Assembly: GCF_901000735.1 (NCBI RefSeq)
Contig: NC_081549.1
Coordinates: forward strand, 20,907,584-20,971,583
From: Corylus avellana
Taxonomy: Eukaryota > Streptophyta > Magnoliopsida > Fagales > Betulaceae
Length of the DNA: 64,000 nucleotides
Direction: 5' to 3'
Shown here: piece after piece, positions 23,310-35,851 of the stretch
Numbering within the stretch: the stretch's first letter is position 1
Layout of the letters: each line of letters begins with the position of its first letter
Program-made: the position numbers and the translations under genes
Notes under the pieces: generated by a model
Told to the model about the DNA's origin: nothing
Database searches by the model: none
What the model saw: only the letters and a program-made list of their open reading frames with translations

Positions 23310-23720
23310 TTTTTTATGACAGGAGATTTCTGACGTGTTCTAGTGTCCGACACGTCAGAAAAATTTTCTGACGGGTCCGTTCTGACGCATGTCGATCCTC
23401 AGAAACATAGATGTCAGGAAAAAATATTTTCTGACGTGTGAGTGGATACCACGTCAGAAAATTCTGACGTTTTATCCACCGACACGTCAGAAAATATTTC
23501 TGACGTGTGAACGTCAGAAATTTTCACTACGTTGTAGTTTGCACACGTTAGCAGATTTCTGACGTGGCAGAAATGCCACGTCAGAAAACTCCTGACGTGG
23601 CATAAAACACCACGTCAGAAAATTTCTGACGTGGTGTTTTATGCCACGTCAGGAGTTTTCTGACGTGGTGTTTCTGCCACGTCAGAAATTTTCTGACGTG
23701 GTAGAAACACCACGTCAGGA
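23310..23720. repeat. CACTA left subterminal repeats
   Basis: About 400 bases contain some twenty TGACG-type motifs in alternating orientation (TTTCTGACGTG...CACGTCAGAAA). Subterminal repeats of this sort are where the En/Spm accessory protein binds in the known maize system; binding here is inferred. The repeats stop where ordinary AT-rich DNA begins near 23730. Confidence 0.9.
23558..23686. repeat. Near-perfect 129-bp palindrome
   Basis: Two arms of about 64 bases meet at 23622 (centre 'cagaaaatttctg'). The outer part of one arm reads 'gacgtggca' where the other predicts 'gacgtggtg', the only mismatches I see. The arms are made of the TGACGTGG motif. The single strand could form a long hairpin. 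Confidence 0.9.
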
Positions 23721-24821
23721 AATTAGGTGCATTTTTATTTTTTTTTTTTTTCTCGATTAACGTTGGAATTCTGCTTTGCACGATTTTTTCCCCTGTTTCC
23801 AATTTCCATACTTTTTTCCCTGTTTCCAATTCTCCAGGAAATCTGGCAATTTCCTGTACACTTTTAATTGGCAATTTCCAATATCTTCCCTGAATTCAAT
23901 TTATTTCAGTTTATACAATTCAATCCAATGTTTGGTTTACACTCCTGTACACAGAGAATTCAATTTCCTGTACACTCCTGTATTGAATTGGCAATCCAAT
24001 GTTTGGTTTACAATTTGTACAGAATAAACCAATTTTTTCATGTCATCTTTCCTAAGCATCCTATGGACAAAAAACAAATGGCATGATAAAACCATTCTAA
24101 CATACGAAAGGATGTGTATGTCCAAAAATTCAGTTACATATAATACAATTCGACATTCATATCTATCAACAAAAGAAATAAATAGAGACAAGCATTAAAT
24201 AACTGGTAGGTCATTGAGTCAATTCAACAATTATATTATGATATATGTCAAACCAAAATCGAAAACAAAATCAAACCAAACTAATACGTCCTATGTCCAA
24301 CCATACTTGGCAACAACATCCATGAGCTCCTGATGTATACACACGTCAGAAATCTACAAGCTTCTTCACAATCTGCGGTAAGAAATAAATTCAAAGATCA
24401 TAAAACTCTACAAATAGAAAGAACTACTCTACTCTATCATGTGTAAGACAATACTGAATAAAGTATAAACTTTCCTCCATGGCCTAGCAAACATATTTTT
24501 AATAAATCAGATTCGAGAATGTATAACTTCAATCCACCTATATATTTTTTGACCACTTAATTATAAAGCAACAGTGAGGAACTCATAATTTAGACAACAC
24601 ATACAAATCATTGAAGTAAACAATAACGTTCGATCGGAATCATAAAATACAGGAAATACATACGTAAGCGGTTGACAAACCCGAAAACCCTTAGTCTAAC
24701 CAAAACTAGCAGTTTACCATGAACTAACTATTAAACCTCAAACTTGACATAGTTACAAGAGACCCAACCTAATATATTAAACCTCAAACGAAGTATTGAC
24801 TAAACATCCATTTAATGCAAC

Positions 24822-25487
24822 TTACTATTTATCATATGCATATAATTATATCGATTACAAACATGCAGTCAATACGTCAATCATATACAAACAAACAATA
24901 ACTATTGTTTGAAATATAGTTTTGTTTGACACAACTAAACAATAACAAAAATTCTGAATAAGTTTACCAACTACGAACTCACATACAAGGCTCAATCTAG
25001 GTCGATAGCTTCCTCATTCGACGTGTTATCCGCAATACCTGGAGATGATAATACAATCAATCAAGAAGCAATAAGTATCTTTCTTATCAATAAGCAATAA
25101 GTACACTTATAAATCATCATCAATGCAATATCTATATATATATCTTCCGACTGGAAAGTAAGATCCTTCTAAAATTACTATTTATCATATGCATATAATT
25201 ATATCGATTACAAACATGCAGTCAATACGTCAATCATATACAAACAAACAATAACTATTGTTTGAAATATAGTTTTGTTTGACACAACTAAACAATAACA
25301 AAATATATAATATGTTTACCAACTACGAACTCACATACAAGGCTCAATCTAGGTCGATAGCTTCCTCATTCGACAACTTCTCCGCAATACCTGGAGATGA
25401 TAATACAATCAATCAAGAAGCAATAAGTGCATTTCTTATCAATAAGCAATAAGTACACTTATAAATCATCATCAATGCAATATCTAT
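24822..25487. repeat. Tandem duplication of 353-bp period carrying the last exon
   Basis: 24822-25135 recurs at 25175-25487 with few changes ('catgcagtcaatacgtcaat', 'aaggctcaatctaggtcgat'). Each copy contains a complete candidate last exon of the adjacent transposon gene (24992-25038 and 25344-25390) with its own acceptor and stop codon. Confidence 0.9.
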
Positions 25488-27916
25488 TAGGATCTAAAAT
25501 TAGACACAAACACAATGCTAACATTTAGTAGTAGAAATAATAACAAAAATTATCGAGGTCGCTATCAACACTAACAGCATAAAAAACAATACTAATTCCA
25601 ATCTAATGTATCCCCAAACCAATGAAGAACAAAACATTTTGCAACATCATAAAATCCATACATACATATATATACTCAATAAAACCCAAAGCAAAGAAAA
25701 CAAATTGCATTACCTGGTTCACTCCCCACTAACGATTTCACCACCAAACGGGCTGGAGATTCTTTTTCTGTTACATCTTTAACTCGAGTCGTATCAGATG
25801 AGGAACTCGACTTAAACATGTGCTCTAGTTGACGAAAACGTGCCTCGTACATAGTGGTCATACTAGCCCGGGTCTCAGCTAGCCGCACAGCAACCTGCTG
25901 CTCAACCTCCACTCGCTGTGCATCTAACAGCGCTGCTATCTCCGCCCTGTGCCTCTCCCGTTCAGCTTGTTGCTCCGTTGCCTGCTCTCGCTGTGTCTGC
26001 TGAAGCGCATCCATCTCCTGCTTGTGCTTCTCCCGCTCAACTTGTAGTGCAGTTTCTATCAGTTCTGGGACACCAGAGCTCCCGGGAGGTTGTGAGCGTG
26101 GCGCGACTGGTCTATAGTAGGAGTGTATGCTACCGCGCACAGGTAGTATACCTGCTCCAACCTGGCGAACCCGACCTGCGTACTCCGGCTTATTGCCCAT
26201 CCCCTGTGCGTACGCATCGTCGGGCGCCCACCGTACTGTGCCCTCGGTGACAGATTGTGTAGCAGCCGAGTCAGTGGGAAGCAACTCCTTCATCCTCTCC
26301 TGTAGGGTACACAGTAACAGAAGCAATTATAAACATTAAATTAAATTACAAGAGGCATATACATTAACCAAAACATATCGGTTATTAGTAGCGTACACAT
26401 TTTTCGGCAACCAAGTCATTTGGATATCCGCCAGTCTTCTTCTCGTGTGTTTTGATGTAAGACTGCGCTCGTGTTGGCGTAACCCCGGTATTTATTTTCT
26501 GCATACACAAATACAACGTAAAAAATTAAAACATAAACACAATACATAAGTTATATATATAACTGATCAAAAAACATACTTCTTCATGTGTAGCCCTGGC
26601 ATAGCTCTTTGATCCGGTGCAGTGAGGCTCCTTGTTCTTCGACCGGATTCCCTTCATATATGCAGCATATTCCTACACAATTGAACAAGTTAACATTTTA
26701 GGCTATCACATTCATTTTAATAAAACTAAACAAAACTCACTAAAATGTGTGACTTACTTGATTCTCTGCCGTACACCATATCTCCAATAATATATCCACG
26801 TCCTCTCTATTGTACGTGGATAATTGTCCTCCTTCCCTAGCCTTCACTGTCGCCGGAGTATCGTCCGATGTGATGTGAAGACTCTTCTTCAACTCATACC
26901 TCCAAGTCGTATGCTTGTTTCGCATATCAAGGAAAGCGTCCCGTTTAATGGCCGCGATATCGCAGTCAGGTGGGATATAGAAGTGCTTCTGCATATATTC
27001 ACACATATCATATGCATTAACAATATTGTCCATCTATTTGAGATAAATATATGAATATATAAATCATTATCATAAATACAATAATATTTAATTATAACAT
27101 ACCATCAATGCATCCCAAATATCTTTCTTCTTACGCTCCGATACCTTCTTCCACTCGTCGCTAATCCGTATATAAGTACTGCTCCTGACGAACACTCCGG
27201 TCATCCGTCTAAATTTGGAAGCACTTTGTCCCACAGGCTGCCACGCAGGGTTATACTCGCACACGATCCTCTGGCCATCGGGATCTCCCACAGCTTGTGG
27301 CTTGACTTGACACTCAATATATGGTAGTGGGTGATGCCATTTTGATCTACACCTAATACATTACGAATTGAACAAGTTAGTTACTTATTTAAACTAACCA
27401 CATATTAAAATTAAATAAAATACATATTCCGATATTTTAACACATATACTTACTTATCGTCCGAACCTCATCCACCTTCAACGGGCGTGTAGCGGCATCA
27501 TCGAAATGTGTGTCATGCGCGACACCATCCTCATCACCCTCAGTGCTATCCGGAGGCTGTGTCTCATCACTATCATCCACTTGTGCTCCGCTATTGGGGT
27601 ATGGGTGCCGCTGGAAATGGCCATGTGAAACGATCCCCATATCGCTCAACGTCGTGAAGTCAAGCGTGAACGGTGTGGATGTGCCCGGCTCTGCCACGTC
27701 AGAATGCTGAGGATCTACATGAATGTCATCACCACATCCCACGTCCCGCCCTGCATCGGTATGCCCTTCCACATGATGTGGAAGTACCGGTCTATACCCT
27801 TCTGGCTCCATATTAGCTCGGGGAGACGAATGTACATCATGGGCGGCAGATGTCAACCGTACGGTCGGTTGCCCCTGTGCTTTTCTCTTTCCCCTATAAC
27901 TCATGTCTCCCTGCAA
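25344..27916 (-). CDS. CACTA second protein (Transposase_24/PF03004-like), intact
   Basis: Seven exons join in frame with GT-AG borders: 27450-27916, 27103-27352, 26758-27033, 26580-26672, 26397-26498, 25714-26299, 25344-25390; 1821 bases, 606 aa. The N-terminus (about residues 1-155) is low-complexity and acidic. The middle (about 160-395) reads [12 protein letters not shown]..., [20 protein letters not shown]..., DIWDALM, then [20 protein letters not shown] and [13 protein letters not shown], which is the plant En/Spm Transposase_24 domain. Residues about 460-550 are a Glu/Gln/Arg-rich coiled coil. It probably plays the accessory DNA-binding or regulatory role that TNPA plays in En/Spm, acting in the nucleus on the subterminal repeats; that role is inferred. 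I see no stop or frameshift, unlike its neighbour. A second copy of the last exon follows at 24992-25038. Splice sites were placed by eye. Confidence 0.75.
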
Positions 27917-28155
27917 AATACGTTGCGAAACGAATTAACATTCAAAGTAATTAAATAAGTACAAGTATATGTAAAGTAATCACACATGTAAAATTTTACG
28001 TGCATATACTAGTTACTCAATTAATTATATATCGTTTCTACAAACTACATATAAATTTCATGGTTAACCTAAAAAGCAATTATAAATTAATGTAAACATT
28101 TTTTTTAAAAGAAATAAAAGCTAATAAAATTTCAAAGATAAACATATTTCCAATT

Positions 28156-31100
28156 TCAGTAAATGACATACGCTTCGATTGGTTCTAAATCAGGTCGGAC
28201 GTAATCGACATCATTAGGTGCGTTAACATGATCATGATTGGAACTCAAGAGGAGGGGCTCAATCTCGTGGTAGCTGCTACTAGAATCGTCAGACCCTTGA
28301 CCCTGACCAACATCGTATACGTTTCTAGGTTTAGTCCTTACAGCGCAAGCCCAATCTGGGTTCCTTTCATCTTCGACGTAAAATACTTGGTCAACTTGTG
28401 AAGTTAGTACAAACGGCTCATCCGTAATACTCTCTCCGGTGTGAATAAGGTTTTTGAAATTCACAAGCGTTATGCCATACTCGTCAACCTTGTACCCCCT
28501 GTCCCTCGTGGTGTCCGCCCAATTACACTTGAACAAAACATACTTTGTCCTATCATAGTACTCAACCTCAATTATTTGGGTTAACTTCTCGTAATACGTT
28601 TCGCCATCAATACTCGGCACACACACGCCGCTATTTTGAGTCCTTTTTCCGATATCAGCTGACAGAGTGCGGAACAACTTCCCATTAACCACATATCTGT
28701 TATACTTGATTGCCCTTTCCTTTGGCCCTCTACACTGCATTACCAATTTCTCACCCAGCTCCTGTCTGCGTAGGTCGTCCAATCCATTGACCTGCGTATA
28801 ATGGAGGGCAATATATGAATTGAAATTTGTGTATATAGGATTTCTAAGGGAAACATGTATACACCTCATTCAACCAGTAAGAACACATTATCTTACGTAT
28901 TCACGATACCAATCGACAAATAGTTCAAAATGGTGGCTTTCCAACTGATTGTCCGATGTTCGCCCTCTAAGCGTTTCCATGTGCATCCTACAATATTGAA
29001 ATTAAATTCAATATAGTGCACTCGAAATTAAGATTGTACCAGGAATGGTATGGCAAGTACTAGAGAGATGACTTACGTCCGTAGCGGTAAGAACTCGTCT
29101 GAGTTAAACAATATATATCGATGAATCTGTGCCAGTGTAATACGGTTGAGGATGACTCCTGTTCCCGCCCCCTTACAACCATCAGGGTGTCGTTGGGCCT
29201 TATTATGAAACGTCGGTGCGTCATCCAAATACATCGAGCAAAATGTCACCAACTCAGTTGCTATGTAGCCCTCTGCAATACATCCCTCGGGAGCCGCTTT
29301 ATTACGCACATTATATTTGAACCCCCCTAGGCTCCTGTATATGAAAATCAATCAACAATTGCAGTGATTCACCGTCTTTTATTGGTGGGGAAAAAATAAT
29401 AATAATAACTTAACGATCAAACTTTACCTCTCAGCCGGATACATCCACCTATACTGAACTGGTCCCCCCAGTTGGCATTCACGGACAAGATGCACGACAA
29501 CATGAACCATGCTCGTGAAAAAACTTGGGGGGAATACTTGTTCCATCTTGCACAAAGTCACGCAGACTTCACTCTGGAGTCGGTTCAAATTATCTAGTGT
29601 CAGCGTAGTTGAACATATGCCCCGGAAGAATGTTCCCATCTCAACCAAAGGTCTGACCACGTTACCTGGCAGTGACCCGCGTAAAGCAATAGGTAAAAGT
29701 TGTTGCATCAAAATGTGATTGTCATGACTCTTCAAACCCGTCATCGTACGGTCTTTCAGTCGTACGCATCTAGAAATATTCGATGCATAACCATCGGGCA
29801 CCCTCACATCCCGAAGCACTTTCAAGAAACTGATTTTATCTTCATTGGACATGGTGTGGCAAGCTGGGGGCATATAAAATTTTCCATTCTTCGTAAATGG
29901 ATGAAGTAGACGTCTCAATCCCATCTCTTGCTTTACGAGCATCATAGTTGTCCTTTGTTTTCCCTTTTATGTTGAGTATTGTGCCAAGAATATTGTCCAT
30001 CACATTTTTCTCTATGTGCATCACATCAAGGTTATGCCGTAATAAATTATCCTTCCAATACGGCAACCTAAAGAAAGTACTCTTCTTCTTCCATAATACA
30101 TGATTGCTCGCTTCTGGTCTGGTGTTGGGAGTACTCTTCTTCCGCTTCTCTCCCTGCTTCTTACTACTATCTGGCTTTGACTTGTCGGCATCCTCATCCC
30201 CAAATGGCATCCCCTCTAACTGCCTTAGGATTTCATCCCCACTAAGCACATCGGGAGGACATTGTAGTTCCTGGTTACCGTCAAAATTACTTTTGTTCTT
30301 CCTCCACGGATGATCCAAGGGCAAGTATTGCCTATGACCCATAAAACACCATTTGTGGCCGTGTTTTAACCATCGAGACCTGGTTGATTGCATACAACAA
30401 GGACATGCCTTTACTCCCCTTGTAGACCATCCTGACAGATCTGCGTATGCCGGAAAATCATTAATTGTCCACATCAATTGTGCTCGCAACATAAAGTAAG
30501 TTTTAGTAGAAACATCAAATGTGCGTACCCCTACATTCCATAATTCCTTCAACTCCTCAATTAAGGGCTGTAGGTAAACGTCTATATCCATTCCAGGTGA
30601 TTTCGGGCCTGGGATAATCAGGGATAATATGAAAGATGTTTGTTTCATGCACATCCAAGGAGGCAAGTTGTATGGCACAAGCATTACGGGCCAAGTGCTG
30701 TGTGATGTATTAAGGTTCCCAAAAGGATTAAATCCATCTGAGGTTAATCCAAGCCTTACATTCCTGCTGTCCGCTGCAAATTCCGGATACAACTGATCAA
30801 ATTACTTCCATGCTTCACCATCGGCCGGATGCCTCAATTTGCCGTCCTTTGTGCGGTTCTCTGCATGCCACTTCATATGGGGCGATGTATACTGCGACAT
30901 AAACAATCTCTGTAGTCTTGGTATGAGTGGAAACCACCGTAACACTTTTATTGGGCGTTTCTTACTTGACGATATGGGTTGACCGTCCTCGTCCAAATGA
31001 ATGTCATCATTCCACTTAGATTCGCCACAAACAGTACATGAATCTAATTCTTTGTTGCCCTTCCAAAATAGCATGCAATCATTACGACAAGCCGGAATCT

Positions 31101-31782
31101 TTTCATAGCAGAGTCCCATGTCACTTAGATATTTTTTTGCCTCATAGGTATTAACCGGCAAACCTTCACTATCCGCAGGCAACAATTGATTGATGAACTC
31201 AAGGAGAGATGAGAATATCTTGTTACTAATTCCACCAACACATTTCAAGTTGTACAGATGAACGGTTGCGCTCAACTTACTGTGTTTGGTCCTATCATAC
31301 AGCGGTGTTTTTGCCTCTTTAAGTAGCTCGTGATACTTTTGGGCATCTACCTCCTCTACATCCTCGACTACTATTTCTTCATCGCCCTGCACAACGACCT
31401 GAGGTTCACAGTTGCCTTCTCTGACATCATGCATGCCGAACACATCACGCAACATAGCGTGCATATTTCCACCATGATCACTGCTTCCACCTGCTTCAGA
31501 TGTGGCCGGACGATTCAACGGAGACGGTTCAACATGGTCCCGGACAGGCTTCTCACCATGAAACATCCAATCTTTATATGTAGGAAGTATGCCTTTTCCC
31601 CCTGTCAAGTGTGCGAGAACTACGCCTAGGGGATAGCGCCGGTTAAGGCGACACACCTTACAGGGGCAGTAAATCTTACCATCAGGTGTTGTGCAGTTCC
31701 CAACTGCAAAGTCAACAAACAATCTACAACCGTCTCTGTATTCCTTCGTACCCCTAGGCTTTGTCATCCAACTCTTGTCCAT
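28156..31782 (-). pseudogene. CACTA TNP2-type transposase, broken
   Basis: Exons 29428-31782, 29077-29334, 28897-28987 and 28156-28791 join with good GT-AG borders. The protein starts MDKSWMTKPRGTKEYRDG and has, in order, the transposase-associated domain with its CPC..C cysteines (first 80 residues), the Transposase_21 core (SDGFNPFGN, then WTINDFPAYADLSGWSTRG), a DUF4218 block (LKSHDNHILMQQLLPIALRG, later HLVRECQLGGPV) and a DUF4216 block (VEYYDRTKYVLFKCNW). Two lesions interrupt exon 1. A TAA at 30802-30804 falls between GEAWK and FDQLYPEF. A frameshift near 29915-29930 shows because the frame before it (KGKTKDNYDAR) and after it (MGLRRLLHPF) belong together but differ. As it stands it cannot make the full DDE-type transposase. 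Assembly error is possible for either lesion. Confidence 0.85.
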
Positions 31783-33892
31783 TGTTGTCTACGGACATTA
31801 GAGAGAAATATACGCGACATAAAAGTATTCAATAAACCCATACATAATAACTGGAATTTACATGCAAACTTAATTAGATGCTTTTATTGTTGGTAAATTA
31901 TTTTTGTCATGAAAATTTCTGAAACTTAAACAAATTAACAATTATTCCAAATGGGGACCATCAAATTTACATTATTTGATGTTGTTTAACTATTACCATT
32001 CTTCATACACATTCAGGAACAAAACATTTTTCCCAAAAGTTCATATATATGCATTTGGTAGATGTTGAGGACCCTAGTCAAATAAAATAAATCTAGATAG
32101 GTTACGAAGTCAATATATATATATATATATAGTAGTATAGCATGGCTCGTATTAACAGGGCAAAACCTAAACAATATACAAATGCTATGCCATTCATTTA
32201 ATTAGGAGCTTAATTAAGCAATGTTGGAATAATAGGAAAATGCCTATGAAATAACCTTCCGTATGGTAATAATCTATAATAGTGGTTGTCATTCTGCCGT
32301 TTCCTTTGTGTTTGAATAAGACTTGAAGTCTCCTAAGGTTAAGTACAAAGGTAGATTATAATTGTATGTCTAGTTCCATAAGAATATAATTGTATGTAGG
32401 GTTTCATTTTCTCTACTTGTGTTTTTTAAAAAAATCAAACTATGGAATAAATGTATTGTAGGATTACTTTTACTTATCAAAAGAAGAATCTCTAAGAAAA
32501 ATACAACAGAAACAACTATGGGAGTGTTATTTCAATTACCTTTAGCAATTAGATAAATCTATTAGTTTTGGTGTTTGATATTATGGATGTAATTCTTTTT
32601 CTTTTTCTTTTTTTCTGCATTTTTTTAGGATTGCTTATCGGTTATTTGGTGATGCCATTTTGATAAAAATTTATTTTATTGTTTATGATTGATAGATGAT
32701 AGGATTGGCTCCTAACTTCTAATTTCTCTATTTAGTCCATACATGTATACATACATGTGTGCTCGTGGACACATGGATGCTTGACTAAGATATCTCATGC
32801 ATAGTTGATACGTTGATTAAACCATTTGACCATGTAGTGATAATGCTCCAATATTGATACGTTGATTAAACCATTTTGACCATGTAGTGATAATGGTCCA
32901 TTAATTGAAAAAGATGTCATGAGTTTTCGTAGGTTGTTATTTTTTTCAATTAGGTAGATAACCGTGGCATATTCTTGCAATTGATGGCAATCGTGAAGTC
33001 GAGAGCTTTGGCTTTTGAGCTTAAACTAATAACTCTTTCTAAGTCCTATTTGTGGTCCATCTTTTGAAATAAAAATCTAAAGTCACTGATTTAAGCTAAG
33101 ATGTATAGTTTCCTCAACAACAATTGATAGATCCTCAATTAGGTTGTCACAAGAATTACTATCACCGTCAATGGAATATTGATCTTCATGAGATATATTA
33201 CTCATAGACCCCCTTAAAAGTAATTTTTAATACTGTTTTTGGAAAATTATGAATTCTTGAAAGCTTATCCTTATGATATATATTTATTTCTACCTTATGT
33301 CAATTTGTCAATTTTATGAACATGTAAATGAAATTTGTCAAATTGTCAATTTGTCAATTTGTCAATTTCATTTATAGTGAAATTTGTCAATTTGTCAAAT
33401 TTCATTTAGGTTACATGTTCATTTAAAATTGACAAATTGACAAATTCTTAAAATTGACAAATCTAGTTATCTAAATATATATCATTACTGCTTTGGCACG
33501 TCATGTTCATTTAGGCCTCAGCTTATCCTTATGAATTGATCTCATAGCTATAGGTTTATCTCCTTTCCTTGCATCTTTCTTTTATAAAATTAATGCTGGG
33601 AATTTATGGGCAGCATATATACGGCCATATATATATATATATATATAGCAGGGTAAGCTACTAATTAACGACAGATAGAGTAAGCTATATATATTCAAAA
33701 AACCAAATTCATATTTATGGAGTGAAGCTAGCATTATATTAATCCTCATGTAAATATATATATATATCATTACTGCTTTGGATTAGACAATCAAATTCAA
33801 AATATTAGACTAAATTAGCACAAACATCAGTACCCAACCTAGCATGCAAACACCAAATCCAAACCAAACAAATAAATAAGTACAAGGATGCA

Positions 33893-33942
<50 letters not shown>

Positions 33943-34369
33943 CCTGTGAGGAGCTCTTGTAGGAGCTAAAAATGGAGGTAGCTAGAGAGGACAACGGGCG
34001 GCCGGTTCAGCTGCGGGCGCGCGGAGTAACAGTGTTATCGTGACAGAGAAACTGATCCTTGATCAAGAAACACTTTGGGCAGAAGAAAAAAAAGGAAGAC
34101 TTTGGGCAGAAGAAAAAAAAAAATCCTCAGGTTCAGCAATGGCGCTCGGAAGAAAGAAAGAAAAACAGAGGACAATGTGTTTTTTTGAGAGAACAGAGAG
34201 ACACGTACGTGTACAATGGCATCCGGAAGTGCCTGCCTCCAGCTGGCCAGCTGGGGGAAAAGAAAAAAANNNNNNNNNNNNNNNNNNNNNNNNNNNNNNN
34301 NNNNNNNNNNNNNNNNNNNNNNNNNNNNNNNNNNNNNNNNNNNNNNNNNNNNNNNNNNNNNNNNNNNNN
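31783..34369. other. CACTA 5' region upstream of the transposase
   Basis: Noncoding. Contains a tandem pair of about 48 bp at 32803-32900 ('ttgatacgttgattaaacca' twice), a 'gtcaattt' minisatellite with its inverse at 33305-33465, long TA tracts (33628-33648, 33897-33942) and a GC-rich patch near 34000-34040. The 100-N gap is at its right end. It should hold the promoter of the transposon genes. Confidence 0.6.
34270..34369. other. Assembly gap (100 N)
   Basis: Lies inside the CACTA right subterminal region; hairpin-forming repeats probably broke the assembly. Confidence 0.99.
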
Positions 34370-34650
34370 GACGTGGCAATCTACAACGCCAGAAAATTCT
34401 GACGTGGCGGAACTTACCACGTCAGTAATTATATCAATTTTTTTTTTAAGAGAAATGAAATTTTGTCCCGACGTTCATGTTTTTTAAACGTCAGCTTTTT
34501 TCTGACGTGTGAATAGTAACACGTCAGAATTTTCTGACGTGTTACTATTCACACGTCAGAAAAAATTCTCCTGACGTTTTATATTGTAAACGTCAGGAAA
34601 TTGCCGAGGTGGCAAAAAAAATTTACTGTAGCACACGTCAGAAAATGCCC
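34370..34650. repeat. CACTA right subterminal repeats
   Basis: TGACGTG/CACGTCA motifs again alternate. Around 34496-34562 two arms of about 33 bases ('tctgacgtgtgaatagtaac' and its exact reverse complement) form a perfect palindrome. The left edge is cut by the assembly gap. Confidence 0.9.
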
Positions 34651-34667
34651 TTTTTCTTGTAGTGGGG

Positions 34668-35477
34668 TGGCCAACCACCACGAAATTAACCTTATAGAGA
34701 GACTAAATTACTTCCAAAATTTTGGAATAAATTCACATACCTTCCTCATATTATTGCTCAATTGATAATGTCTCTCTTTAAATTTTTAATTGAGACAATA
34801 TCCTTCCTAAACTACTAAAAAATGAGTCGCGTGCTATCCGGCATCCTAGAGGCAGCTCAACGTGGTCCAACGCTGACATGGCTGCCTCTTAAAAAAAAAA
34901 AAAAAATGAAAATTCCATTTTTTTTTTTCATTCTTATTATTATTATTTTTTTTATATAAAAACACGTTTTATATGAGAAGAAAGATTTTGTTTTTTGTTT
35001 TTTTTTGTTTTGTTTTGTTTTGTTTTTTTTTTTTTTGTTTTTTTTCATTATTGGTGTTTATGTTTATGTTTTTGCATTCTATATGTTTGATGAAATTTCC
35101 ATGAGAAAGAGCAAGTTTTTTGGGTTGTATTTTGAGATATTTGAGTGATATTAGTTAAATTTTCATGAGCTAATATTTGGGTTCTAATGTCTTAAAACTC
35201 GTTTTTGGATTTAAAACTAAAACCTAAGGGTGGAAGGTTAACCCTTTAGGGATGGTATCACCCTAAAGAGATTCAGTCATTCTAAATTTGATGCTAATGC
35301 CTCAAAACGCTATCTCAATTTTATACACTTTTGCTGATACCAATTTCTGATCAGTGATTCATGGAGGCCAGTGAATTTGATATATAATTTGATCAATTTC
35401 TTATCAGTGATTCTCGGTTTTAAATTTGGCAGGCGCTTCCCCCTTGTAACCTCTTTCCTCTTCAATTAAAAAAAAAG
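34668..35477. other. Rest of P2 intron 2, noncoding
   Basis: Begins 'gggtggccaaccaccacg', which with the sequence left of the CACTA element restores a 'ggccgagccaccc...ggtggcc' repeat of the kind seen at 16.3 and 46.6 kb. The rest is homopolymer-rich intronic DNA with no gene. Confidence 0.55.
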
Positions 35478-35851
35478 GGGGAAACTACATTTCTACAACA
35501 CATTTTCACTCTGCCTCCATGAACTACCGACTATGACACCCGACCCCCATGAACTACCATTTTGTGCCCAAAACGCCAATCCATCAGTCAAAGACGTTAA
35601 CTCAGACAGTCAAAGTGACAATGTGTTGTAGTTCATAGGGGCAAAGTGACAATACGTTGTAGTTCATGGGGGCAAAGTGACGGGTAAATTGTCTGAGTTA
35701 ACACCTTTGACTGACGGACGGGGCCTTTGATTGACGGAAGAGAAGTTTTGGGGACAAAATGGTAGTTCATGGGGTCAGGTGTCACAGTTGGTAGTTTATG
35801 GGGGTAAAGTGTCAAGGCGTTGTAGTTCATGGGGGGAAAGGTAGTTTCCCC
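35478..35851. mobile_element. Foldback MITE, 374 bp
   Basis: Starts GGGGAAACTAC and ends GTAGTTTCCCC. The inverted arms extend about 110 bases and share 'catgaactac' and 'ccattttgt'. Further 'tgtagttcat' motifs fill the centre. Flanks are A-rich, so a target duplication cannot be judged. No coding capacity. Confidence 0.72.

Larger units (their letters stand above)
23290..34667 (-). mobile_element. CACTA (En/Spm) transposon, full length, 11.4 kb
   Basis: The element runs 23293-34664. It starts CACTACAAAAAA and ends TTTTTCTTGTAGTG, the CACTA-type inverted terminus, and is flanked by the 3-bp duplication GGG (23290-23292 and 34665-34667). Both genes are on the minus strand. First is a TNP2-type transposase gene (28156-31782); downstream of it is a second gene of Transposase_24/PF03004 type (25344-27916). 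Subterminal regions at both ends are packed with TGACGTG/CACGTCA palindromes. A 100-N gap (34270-34369) lies just inside the right end, so true length is uncertain. It sits in intron 2 of NPF copy P2. Confidence 0.95.

Noticed and set aside
23310..23720. CRISPR-like regular repeats
   Set aside because: The repeats are palindromic transposon subterminal motifs in a plant genome, with no equal-length unique spacers.
34035..34487. Open frames running through the N gap
   Set aside because: They exist only because N codons are read through; the real flanking sequence is CACTA subterminal DNA.
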